Under the pieces are notes generated by a model. That model worked only from the letters and a program-made list of their open reading frames with translations, was not told where the DNA came from and did not search any database. Made by a program: the position numbers and the translations under genes. Positions 46,125-53,269 of a stretch of DNA of 64,000 bases are shown here, in pieces (within the stretch, counting starts at the first letter, position 1; each line of letters begins with the position of its first letter). Origin of the DNA: Aliivibrio sp. S3MY1 (GTDB lineage Bacteria > Pseudomonadota > Gammaproteobacteria > Enterobacterales > Vibrionaceae); the NCBI RefSeq assembly GCF_028765575.1, contig NZ_JARACO010000004.1, positions 146,204 to 210,203 on the forward strand. Direction: 5' to 3'.

Positions 46125-46862
46125 ATGACTCAATCGACGGACAAAGATTCTAAAGTCGGTATTGGCAGCTACGTGGCTCTCGCCTTTGCTGTTGTGTTCT
46201 TTTCTGGCTTAATGCAATCTAATGAATGGTACGGCGTACTCGACTTCACTACACTAAATGGTTCTTTTGGTAGTGTCGCGTATTCTGTTACTGAAACAGT
46301 AGATGGCGTTCAAGCAGCAACGACTTCTTTCCGTGGTAAAGGCGGCAGCGGTGCTCGTGACGGTTTTATCTTTGCATTAACTCTTATCCCTACCGTTATG
46401 TTTGCATTAGGTATGATCAACGTTCTTGAGCATTACGGCGCACTTAATGCGGCTCGTAAACTGCTTACTCCTCTTCTACGTCCTTTAATGGGTATTCCTG
46501 GTAACTCTGGTCTTGCATTGATTGCGTCATTACAAAGTACTGATGCGGGTGCTGCAATGACTCGTCAATTAAAAGATGAAAAGCATTTAACCAAGCGCGA
46601 AACAGACATCTTCACAATGTTCCAATTCACTGCTGGTGCTGCAATTGTAAACTTCTTCTCGTCTGGTGCGGTGCTATTTACATTAACCAATCCTGATGGT
46701 TCTTTAGCCGTTCCTTCTTCTATTGGCCTAGCTGTTGTTGTTATGTTTGCTTTCAAATTTGTTGGCGCAAACTTATTCCGTATTTACCTAAATATTACTG
46801 AAGGTAAAGAAGGCCAAGACAATGACAAACAAGACAAGAAAATGACTGAGGAGACAGCATAA
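46125..46862 (+). CDS. yjiH: Nucleoside-recognition-domain membrane protein, YjiH-like
   Basis: The 245-residue integral membrane protein has the Gate/nucleoside-recognition fold shared with spore-maturation SpmA. It has LIPTVMFALGMINVLEHYGAL, PLMGIPGNSGLALIASLQSTDAGAAM and a C-terminal half of helices ending in a charged tail. YjiH and YjiG form a two-part transporter-like unit of unknown substrate in E. coli, next to isoaspartyl dipeptidase. GAGG precedes the ATG. Its stop overlaps the start of the next gene. Confidence 0.85.
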   Translation: MTQSTDKDSKVGIGSYVALAFAVVFFSGLMQSNEWYGVLDFTTLNGSFGSVAYSVTETVDGVQAATTSFRGKGGSGARDGFIFALTLIPTVMFALGMINVLEHYGALNAARKLLTPLLRPLMGIPGNSGLALIASLQSTDAGAAMTRQLKDEKHLTKRETDIFTMFQFTAGAAIVNFFSSGAVLFTLTNPDGSLAVPSSIGLAVVVMFAFKFVGANLFRIYLNITEGKEGQDNDKQDKKMTEETA

Positions 46863-47329
46863 TGAGCGACGTTAAAGTAAAAAAACCAATGGTGACAGAC
46901 ATCTTCGTTGAAGGCGCTAAAAAAGGCTGGGTTATTGCCACTACTTCAACCGTTCCTAACGTACTAATGGCGTTTGTAATTATCAAGGCTCTTCAAATTA
47001 CGGGTGCACTTGATTTAATGGGAACCCTGTTCTCTCCTATCATGGCTATCTTTGGTCTTCCTGGTGAAGCTGCTGCAGTATTAATTGGTGCTTGGATGTC
47101 AATGGGTGGCGCGGTTGGTGTGGTTATCACTCTGTTTGACCAAGGTATTCTTAATGGTGCTCACATTGCCATTCTTGCTCCTGCTATTTACCTAATGGGT
47201 TCACAAGTGCAATACATGGGTCGTATCATGGGTCCTATCGGCACTGAAGGTCGATACCTTCCAGTAATGATTGCAATCTCAGTATTAAACGCATTCGGTG
47301 CAATGTTTGTTATGAACATGATTCTATAA
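46862..47329 (+). CDS. yjiG: YjiG-family membrane protein
   Basis: The 155-residue partner of the YjiH-like protein is also of the nucleoside-recognition family (SpmB-like). It has VEGAKKGWVIATTSTVPNVLM, ALDLMGTLFSPIMAIFGLPGEAAAVL and YLMGSQVQYMGRIMGP. It overlaps the gene before it and is 9 bases before the M20 peptidase. In E. coli the peptidase in this position is IadA. This suggests uptake of a dipeptide or acyl-amino acid (inference). Confidence 0.87.
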   Translation: MSDVKVKKPMVTDIFVEGAKKGWVIATTSTVPNVLMAFVIIKALQITGALDLMGTLFSPIMAIFGLPGEAAAVLIGAWMSMGGAVGVVITLFDQGILNGAHIAILAPAIYLMGSQVQYMGRIMGPIGTEGRYLPVMIAISVLNAFGAMFVMNMIL

Positions 47330-47338
47330 GGATTTAAG

Positions 47339-48463
47339 ATGAATTTTTCTCTAAACGATTACTTAGAAGAGCTACGCCCACTGATTGATGTGGATTGCGG
47401 TACTTACACGCTTGATGGTATCGAATTTATTGCAAGTAAAATGGCAGCTAAATACGAAGCCATGAACGGCTGGTCTGTTAAGCGCATTGATTGTGGCAAA
47501 GCGGGCGTTGGTCTTGAAGTTCGTAACAAGCCAGAGGCTGAACACATTGATGTGATGATGATTGGTCACATGGATACGGTTTTTCCTGTAGGCACCGCAG
47601 CAGAGCGCCCAATGTCTTTGGATGCTGAAAAAGCCTATGGCCCGGGCGTATCTGATATGAAATCAGGTCTATTAAACGTAGTTTATGCACTGCGTAACCT
47701 AGACCAAGCAGTATTAGATAAGTTGTCTATCTGTGTATGCATGAACCCAGATGAAGAGACAGGATCGCTAGATTCGGTTGATTGGATCCAAGAAACGGCA
47801 AAAAAAGCGAAAAACGTATTGGTTGCAGAAGCAGCTCGCGCTAATGGTGGCTTAGTTAAAGCACGTAAAGGCATGGCGAACTACAAAGTAACCTTCAGTG
47901 GTAAAGCAGCTCACGCAGGTAATGAACCAGAAAATGGCCGCAGTGCTATCACTGAAATGGCCAACTGGATCTTAGCCGCTAATGCAATGACGAACTTTGA
48001 GTCAGGCACGACATTGAACGTAGGTGTTGTTGCTGGTGGTGCTGGCGCTAACATCGTTCCTGATTCAGCAACCGCTGTGATTGATGTTCGTTTCTGGGAT
48101 AACGCAGAATATGATCTTGTCGACACGACATTAAATGGCATGATTCAAACGCCGTTTGTTGATGGTGTATCTATCAAGGTAGAACGTGAAGCATACAAAC
48201 CATCAATGGTGCCATCAGTACAAACTGAAGCATTAATGGCGATGGTTGAAGAATCAGCACAAGAGCTTGAAATCAGCATTAACTGGCAAGAAGTGGGCGG
48301 CGGCTCTGATGCTAACAACACGGCAATCTTAGGCGTTCCAACGTTAGATGGTTTAGGCCCTATCGGTGCTGGCTTCCACAGCGCTGATGAGTACTTACTG
48401 CTTGAATCAATAGAGCCACGCATTAAATTATTGATGAGTGTGCTGACAAAATTGGCTAAGTAG
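47339..48463 (+). CDS. M20-family metallopeptidase (carboxypeptidase G2-like)
   Basis: The 374-residue dizinc peptidase has no signal peptide, so it is cytoplasmic. GHMDTVFPVG has the first zinc His and Asp, YGPGVSDMKSG the bridging Asp, DEETGS the catalytic and ligand Glu, GKAAHAGNEPENGRSAI the dimerisation domain, and GLGPIGAGFHSADEY the last zinc His. The pattern is closest to glutamate carboxypeptidase or CPG2-type enzymes, which remove C-terminal glutamate. It probably processes what the YjiHG pair brings in. It ends at a strong terminator. Confidence 0.9.
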   Translation: MNFSLNDYLEELRPLIDVDCGTYTLDGIEFIASKMAAKYEAMNGWSVKRIDCGKAGVGLEVRNKPEAEHIDVMMIGHMDTVFPVGTAAERPMSLDAEKAYGPGVSDMKSGLLNVVYALRNLDQAVLDKLSICVCMNPDEETGSLDSVDWIQETAKKAKNVLVAEAARANGGLVKARKGMANYKVTFSGKAAHAGNEPENGRSAITEMANWILAANAMTNFESGTTLNVGVVAGGAGANIVPDSATAVIDVRFWDNAEYDLVDTTLNGMIQTPFVDGVSIKVEREAYKPSMVPSVQTEALMAMVEESAQELEISINWQEVGGGSDANNTAILGVPTLDGLGPIGAGFHSADEYLLLESIEPRIKLLMSVLTKLAK

Positions 48464-48490
48464 AATCCGACTTATTAGGATTGAAAATAA

Positions 48491-48522
48491 AAACAGCGAG
48501 CCTAGGTGCTCGCTGTTTTTTT
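48491..48522 (+). terminator. Terminator of yjiHG-peptidase operon
   Basis: AAACAGCGAGC and GCTCGCTGTTT pair exactly with a 6-base loop and further T run; it may also serve the convergent AraC gene. Confidence 0.9.
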
Positions 48523-48531
48523 AGAATTAAA

Positions 48532-49332
48532 TCAATACACCACAGTCTTCATATACTGCTTTGGCGTCATACCAAACTGCTGGTGAAAACGCTGACTGAA
48601 TCGACTTTCTGATTGATAACCACACTGCAATGCTAAATCTAACTGGCTTTGTTTCTTTTCTTGCATTAATCCTAACGCGTGACTCATTCGAACATTCGAT
48701 AATACCGTTCTAAAATTGGTGCCGTCTCGCTGTAATCGACGGATCAGCGTTGCACGACTCATCGAAAAATCATCACATACGGTTTCTAGCTGATAAGGTT
48801 CAGCGGGGTTCTTAGAAAAATACGCACTCAGCTCATTTTGAAAAGAAGCGAACGAGGGTGAGAATAAAACATGCAGCACCCCCAATTCTGCCAATTGCTG
48901 ATATAACGCGAGCAAATGAAATTGCTGTGTTTTAGAACTTAGCTTTTGAGTATTCGTATCAGTTAAGAATGTGAATCCATAAGCCAACAATGGGGATACT
49001 GTAACCGCATGGGTATGTAAGCGAGTACTTTCGTTACTTTGACTTTCTTCTAGCATCTCCTTAGGGGGGGCTAAAAAAAAGCAGATCTGAACAGAATAAA
49101 AATTATCCTTTGTCGTTTTATTAATAAAGTTTAACCCTTGGTTGGCAGACGTAAGCAGCCAAGAGTGTGCATCAACATCAAATTGCTCACTCTCTTGAAA
49201 GACGGTTTTTACACCAGACTTAACCCAAATAATACTCGGGGCATAAATATGAACATTACGTAAATGTTGATCGCTCTTGCCTGAATAGGTTTGAACTCGA
49301 AATATGGGTTCGTTCAACATCACTTTATCCAT
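48532..49332 (-). CDS. AraC-family regulator
   Basis: The 266-residue regulator has a cupin-like N-domain (IYAPSIIWVKSGVKTVF) and a C-terminal AraC domain with FSMSRATLIRRLQRDGTNFR and GYQSESRFSQRFHQQFGMTPKQYM. AGGGG precedes ATG 49332. It lies 34 bases downstream of the PEBP-family gene on the same strand, so it may be in the same transcript and could control it. The target is unknown. Confidence 0.88.
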   Translation of the reverse strand: MDKVMLNEPIFRVQTYSGKSDQHLRNVHIYAPSIIWVKSGVKTVFQESEQFDVDAHSWLLTSANQGLNFINKTTKDNFYSVQICFFLAPPKEMLEESQSNESTRLHTHAVTVSPLLAYGFTFLTDTNTQKLSSKTQQFHLLALYQQLAELGVLHVLFSPSFASFQNELSAYFSKNPAEPYQLETVCDDFSMSRATLIRRLQRDGTNFRTVLSNVRMSHALGLMQEKKQSQLDLALQCGYQSESRFSQRFHQQFGMTPKQYMKTVVY

Positions 49333-49366
49333 TTTATACCCCTATATTTTTATATTTAACTGCTAA

Positions 49367-49885
49367 TTAGCGTACATATGTCGCTGTTAATACGGCTTTG
49401 TCTAGTGCCATGCTATTTAATGTATAACCGACTACCGCAGGTGAGATATCTGCTGGTAAATCAATTTTCTCTTGTGGTAACGCCCACACTGTATATTGGT
49501 ATCTGTGCATGCCATCACCTTCTGGAGGACAAGCACCACCATAGCTCATAGTGCCGAAATCATTCTTGGTTTGTAAAATATTTTTCATTGATGAACCTTG
49601 CTCTATGCTATGTACATTCGCAGGTATATTTAACGCTAACCAATGCCACCAACCACTGCCTGTTGGGGCATCTGGATCAAACACCGTAATGGCAAAGCTT
49701 TTTGTTCCCTCTGGTGCATCTTTCCAGCTTAGTTGTGGTGAAATATTGTCACCCGTACAACCCATGCCGGAGAAGGTAAATTTGCTATTCATCAATTGAC
49801 CTTCGTGAATATCGGTACTCGATACTTCAAAAGCCTGGCTAGAGAATGAGGCAAGAGTCAGTAATACTAATAATGCTTTGTTCAT
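49367..49885 (-). CDS. YbhB/YbcL family phosphatidylethanolamine-binding-like protein
   Basis: The 172-residue periplasmic protein has a signal peptide (ending near SSQAF) and the PEBP fold. It carries GMGCTGDNISPQLSWKDAPEGTKSFAITVFDPDAPTGSGWWHW, in which DPDAPT and GSGWWHW are the hallmark ligand site, then GTMSYGGACPPEGDGMHRY. Bacterial YbhB-like proteins are of unknown role; eukaryotic relatives bind Raf. An unusually long inverted repeat lies upstream. Confidence 0.92.
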   Translation of the reverse strand: MNKALLVLLTLASFSSQAFEVSSTDIHEGQLMNSKFTFSGMGCTGDNISPQLSWKDAPEGTKSFAITVFDPDAPTGSGWWHWLALNIPANVHSIEQGSSMKNILQTKNDFGTMSYGGACPPEGDGMHRYQYTVWALPQEKIDLPADISPAVVGYTLNSMALDKAVLTATYVR

Positions 49886-49963
49886 AATAATTTCCTTTAC
49901 TGTTTATAGGGGTTCTTAATAAGTACAGGAACAATATTAGTACATCCACACTTAATGAATTAC

Positions 49964-50012
49964 CATAAAGTATCAAATATTGGTTAACATTAATTATTTT
50001 TGATACTTTATG
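49964..50012. repeat. 14-bp perfect inverted repeat upstream of PEBP gene
   Basis: CATAAAGTATCAAA (49964-49977) and TTTGATACTTTATG (49999-50012) are exact complements separated by 21 bases. They lie 79-127 bases before the PEBP start, the position of an operator pair for a dimeric or tetrameric regulator. Confidence 0.8.
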
Positions 50013-50061
50013 TTTCTTTGTGAATTGTGATTTACTTAGCCCCCTTTTTATAGAACCAAAG

Positions 50062-50095
50062 AAAAAGCCACTTAGCACTAAACTAAATGGCTTTT
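50062..50095. terminator. Terminator-like hairpin
   Basis: AAAAGCCACTTAG pairs with CTAAATGGCTTTT (one mismatch) around a 7-base loop, with T run. No gene is known to end here, so it could end a short transcript. Confidence 0.5.
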
Positions 50096-50237
50096 GGCGC
50101 ATACACTTAGGAGCAATATGCTTTGGGGGATAAGTAAATACTAAGCCATATTTCATTTATGAAAAAGTGAAAACTTCACCCAATATCATTTCCCCTTTAT
50201 ACTGCTTTGATTAGAATTCAAAACGTATGGGGTAGAC

Positions 50238-50627
50238 ATGAAAAGCGGTAATATCCTACTTGGTAAACTTAATACTGAGTTCAAAACCTTATCAGCAATG
50301 ATTGAGATTTATTGTAAAAAAAACCATCACTCTCAATCACTATGTGAAGAATGCCAAAGCTTAATTGATTATGCTGAAGTTCGCTTAGATCGTTGTCCTT
50401 ACGGCGAAAACAAACCCACCTGCAATACTTGCCCTATTCATTGTTATAAGCCTGAACCTAAAGAACTGATGAGATTAGTAATGCGTTTTTCTGGCCCTAG
50501 AATGCTATTAAAGCACCCCATTTTAGCTATCCGCCATTTGCTATCTGAAAAAAGAACCGTTACCCCTAAACCATCACCTAATTGCTCTAACCGCCATATA
50601 CGTTTACAAAAAGGGGAGAAAAAATGA
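50238..50627 (+). CDS. ygbA: Nitrous-oxide-stimulated promoter family protein (YgbA)
   Basis: The 129-residue cysteine-rich protein has CEECQSLIDYAEVRLDRCPYGENKPTC, then CPIHCY and RMLLKHPILAIRHL, the pattern of YgbA / PF11756, with a likely iron-sulphur or zinc site from its six cysteines. E. coli ygbA is an NsrR target and helps recovery from nitric oxide stress. GGGG precedes the ATG. It overlaps the LysR gene by four bases, so both are one unit. Confidence 0.9.
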   Translation: MKSGNILLGKLNTEFKTLSAMIEIYCKKNHHSQSLCEECQSLIDYAEVRLDRCPYGENKPTCNTCPIHCYKPEPKELMRLVMRFSGPRMLLKHPILAIRHLLSEKRTVTPKPSPNCSNRHIRLQKGEKK

Positions 50628-51505
50628 ATTGGACTTTAGATCAACTCAATGCCTTTGTTGCCTCTGTTAAATGCGGTTCATTTTCAGCAGCAGCACGGAA
50701 AATGGGGAAGGCTCAGTCTCGAATAAGTACCGCAATTGCCAATCTAGAGGCAGATCTTGGATTTGACCTCTTTGATAGAAGTGCGCGCTTACCGGTTTTA
50801 ACACAAGATGGCGAAGACATGTTTATTGAGGCTCAGGCAATTCTTGAGCAATGCGAACGCCTACAAGCCCGAGCTGATACCGTTGCGACGGGTGAAGAGA
50901 TAGCATTAACCGTTGCTCTCGATGAAGCAGTACCTATTGATGTATTTGAAGATTTCTTTCAAAAGTTATCTCTGAAATTTCCATTATTAAAGCTGACGAT
51001 CATTAATGGCTCTCAAGCGGATATTGCGGAATGGGTCGATGATAAAAAAGCAGATCTTGGCTTTCTATTTCGCGTAAATACCTTATCTGATTCTTTAGAA
51101 TACCGGTCTCTTGGCTTTTTTAACCAAGCGCTTATCGTGTCACCGCAACACCCATTAGCTAAAATTGAAAAACCAACACTGGTTCAATTAAATCAACACC
51201 GTCAATTGGTTATTCGAGATCGCGTCGGCCACTCACATGAAAAAGCCATCTCAGCCAATCATTGGTATATAGACAGTTATTACTACATTACGGCCTTAGT
51301 GATCCGCAATGTTGGGTGGGCGTTGGTTCCTGAGCATGTTTTAGAATCCGACTGGTATCGTAACCAAACGACTCGACTATCGGCTTTTCATATCCCAGAC
51401 GCATTACAAATTGAGATCGGAGTTGTAAAGCGTCGTGACAGTGGCATGGGAAATGTCATGGCATGGATGCTTGATGAGATTGAACATACGTTTGAAAAAT
51501 TATAG
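50624..51505 (+). CDS. LysR-family regulator
   Basis: The 293-residue LysR regulator has the N-terminal winged helix LDQLNAFVASVKCGSFSAAARKMGKAQSRISTAIANLE, then a standard effector-binding domain (LVIRDRVGHS, VRNVGWALVPEHVL-type region). It is translationally coupled to ygbA, an unusual partner for a LysR protein, and may answer to nitrosative or related stress (inference). The ligand is unknown. Confidence 0.93.
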   Translation: MNWTLDQLNAFVASVKCGSFSAAARKMGKAQSRISTAIANLEADLGFDLFDRSARLPVLTQDGEDMFIEAQAILEQCERLQARADTVATGEEIALTVALDEAVPIDVFEDFFQKLSLKFPLLKLTIINGSQADIAEWVDDKKADLGFLFRVNTLSDSLEYRSLGFFNQALIVSPQHPLAKIEKPTLVQLNQHRQLVIRDRVGHSHEKAISANHWYIDSYYYITALVIRNVGWALVPEHVLESDWYRNQTTRLSAFHIPDALQIEIGVVKRRDSGMGNVMAWMLDEIEHTFEKL

Positions 51506-51511
51506 AAGATG

Positions 51512-51545
51512 AAGGCGGACACAATAGAGTGATCCGCCTTTTTTT
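51512..51545 (+). terminator. Terminator after LysR gene
   Basis: AAGGCGGA and TCCGCCTT pair with a 13-base loop, then a run of T. Confidence 0.82.
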
Positions 51546-51572
51546 ACTGCTACTTATTTAACCCAAAACGAA

Positions 51573-52232
51573 CTAAACTTTGCGTTTTTTTAAATCAACC
51601 AACACATCAATCATTGAAGGCAATATTTGATGACCAAGTTTAATCACCTCTGCACTTGGCTCGACTAAATCTGGAATTTGATAGGTGATCATATTTGCGG
51701 CTACTGCGGCATGTGTTCCGTTATTTGAATCTTCAAACGCAAGACAAGCATCAGCAGCAATACCTAAACGTTCTGCCGCTAAGAAGTAGATCTCTGGGTG
51801 TGGTTTACCATGCTCAACTTCACAGCCTGTTGTCAGTACATCAAAGTAGCCATCAAGGCCTGCTAATTCCAGTTTTTTAACCGCAATATCATGCTGCGTA
51901 GATGTCGCAACCGCCATTGGGATTTCATTTGCTTTTAGCCACTCTAGTAACTCAATCACCCCTTCTTTGACTGGGATTGCTTGGTGCTTAACTACAGCAG
52001 TATAACGCACGCGCCACTCTTGATTTAATGCAGGATAATCTACACTTGGGCCATAACCTTCACGGAAAAGCTGTTCAATACGTTTTGCATTACACCCAAT
52101 AATAGAAAGATACAGCTCTTCAATAAATGGAACATTTTGAGCTTCGCACGCCTCTTTAAAGATCCCCATACATACACGTTCTGTGTCTAATAGCAGTCCA
52201 TCCATATCGAAAATTGCAGCTTGAAATGTCAT
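51573..52232 (-). CDS. HAD-family phosphatase (beta-phosphoglucomutase-like)
   Basis: The 219-residue haloacid-dehalogenase-fold enzyme has motif I FDMDGLLLDTE, motif II ATSTQ (Ser/Thr), motif III Lys in GKPHPEIY and motif IV FEDSNNG. The helical cap at 15-85 is subclass I, as in YniC/GPH/beta-phosphoglucomutase. It probably acts on a sugar or deoxysugar phosphate. It is a single gene, 438 bases from the outer-membrane protein gene. Confidence 0.92.
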   Translation of the reverse strand: MTFQAAIFDMDGLLLDTERVCMGIFKEACEAQNVPFIEELYLSIIGCNAKRIEQLFREGYGPSVDYPALNQEWRVRYTAVVKHQAIPVKEGVIELLEWLKANEIPMAVATSTQHDIAVKKLELAGLDGYFDVLTTGCEVEHGKPHPEIYFLAAERLGIAADACLAFEDSNNGTHAAVAANMITYQIPDLVEPSAEVIKLGHQILPSMIDVLVDLKKRKV

Positions 52233-52670
52233 GAGAAACCTTATGTAGTAATAACAAAAATAGAAGACTTTACGTATAAAATGACCATGCTATACGTTTG
52301 ATAATGCTCATACTAAGCCAAAACTATTGGATAAAAAAGTGAACTCTTCTTTTCAATCCACGACTAAGCCCACTTTTTCTTTTAAATTAAACAAAATAAA
52401 AACTTTAGAGTAACTGACTACGCAGAAAATACCACTCGAACAGCAAGAAGAATAAGCACGACACCAGAGAGGCGATCAATCCATTTAGCTTGAGATCTTA
52501 GTTTATCTACAATCTTAGGAGCCGACAGTAAATAACTAATACTGATATACCATAAAGCATCAGTAATAATGAAAACCAAATAGTTAATCTCATTTCGTCT
52601 TTAATTCCTCTTTACAACATTGTCTCATTCACAATAAAATCGCACATTCGGTTAAATAGACGAGTTTATA
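52233..52670. other. Intergenic region with LysE remnant
   Basis: This 438-base gap should contain the promoters of the HAD gene and the outer-membrane protein. The only coding trace is the LysE-type remnant on the minus strand (52418-52603). Confidence 0.6.
52418..52603 (-). pseudogene. C-terminal remnant of LysE-family exporter
   Basis: On the minus strand one frame, closed by an upstream stop, reads EINYLVFIITDALWYISIS, then APKIVDKLRSQAKWIDRLSG and ends VVLILLAVRVVFSA at the stop 52418-52420. DALWY, the basic loop, WIDRLSG and the last hydrophobic helix are the C-terminal quarter of LysE/RhtB exporters. There is no start, ribosome site or N-terminal part, so it is the remnant of a deleted gene. 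Confidence 0.72.
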
Positions 52671-53195
52671 ATGAAAAGGTTACTACCACTTTTGTTGCTA
52701 GGGGCAACTGCATCAGCGCAAGCAACAAACACTTTACACCAAATCTATATTCAGCCAAGTCTTGCAAACCTAAAAATTGACGGTTCCCATGGTAGCGCTT
52801 TAATGACTCAAGTGGGTTATAACTATCACTTCGCGCCAATGCTTGCGATGGATCTAAGTTATTACATGACAGCATCAATCAATGATATCGTACACAATAA
52901 TGATAAAGCATCCGCTACAGGTACTACTATTGCTGCAAAATTGTATTTCCCGATGTCTTACTACGGTTCTTTCTATGGGAAATTCGGTTTAAACCGCACT
53001 AATGTTGACTATCAATATAACGTGAATAATCAAACGTTGAAACAAGAGGCGGTATCAACTAAGCCCTATCTTTCGGTAGGTACTATAATGAGACTGTTTC
53101 CTTCCACCACCTTCAATATTGAATATCAATACATTCCGTTGGCTTCAGATGATTACATTTCATCTATTGGTGCGGGTGTGAACTTTATGTTCTAG
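52671..53195 (+). CDS. Small outer-membrane beta-barrel protein
   Basis: The 174-residue protein has a signal peptide ending near SAQA and about eight alternating strands (IYIQPSLANLKI, MTQVGYNYHF, DLSYYMTAS and TFNIEYQYIPL). It ends in GVNFMF, with the C-terminal Phe used by the Bam machinery. It resembles the OmpA-like/OmpW small barrel proteins of vibrios. The role is unknown. It ends at a strong terminator. Confidence 0.82.
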   Translation: MKRLLPLLLLGATASAQATNTLHQIYIQPSLANLKIDGSHGSALMTQVGYNYHFAPMLAMDLSYYMTASINDIVHNNDKASATGTTIAAKLYFPMSYYGSFYGKFGLNRTNVDYQYNVNNQTLKQEAVSTKPYLSVGTIMRLFPSTTFNIEYQYIPLASDDYISSIGAGVNFMF

Positions 53196-53211
53196 CTTTA
53201 AAAAAGCATAA

Positions 53212-53250
53212 AAAATGGGCGCTTCCAATACACTTGGAAGCGCCCATTTT
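53212..53250. terminator. Strong bidirectional terminator
   Basis: A perfect 17-bp stem from AAAATGGGCGCTTCCAA and its exact complement around TACAC. It serves the outer-membrane gene and the fru operon. Confidence 0.92.
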
Positions 53251-53269
53251 ATTTTAAGTTATCTGCTTA

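Larger units (their letters stand above)
49886..50237. other. Intergenic region with two strong inverted repeats
   Basis: This 352-base gap lies between the PEBP gene and ygbA. It holds the 14-bp inverted repeat at 49964-50012, the terminator-like hairpin at 50062-50095 and a small GTGAA/TTCAC hairpin at 50167-50179 close to ygbA. No credible gene is seen, although a short RNA ending at 50095 is possible. Confidence 0.55.

Noticed and set aside
47372..48423. Several minus-strand frames opposite the M20 peptidase gene
   Set aside because: Long open frames opposite a gene with biased codon use; no start signals or motifs.
49839..50156. Minus-strand open frame of 105 codons across the PEBP promoter
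   Set aside because: Overlaps the PEBP gene start and the long inverted repeat, has no ribosome site and no protein-like motif.
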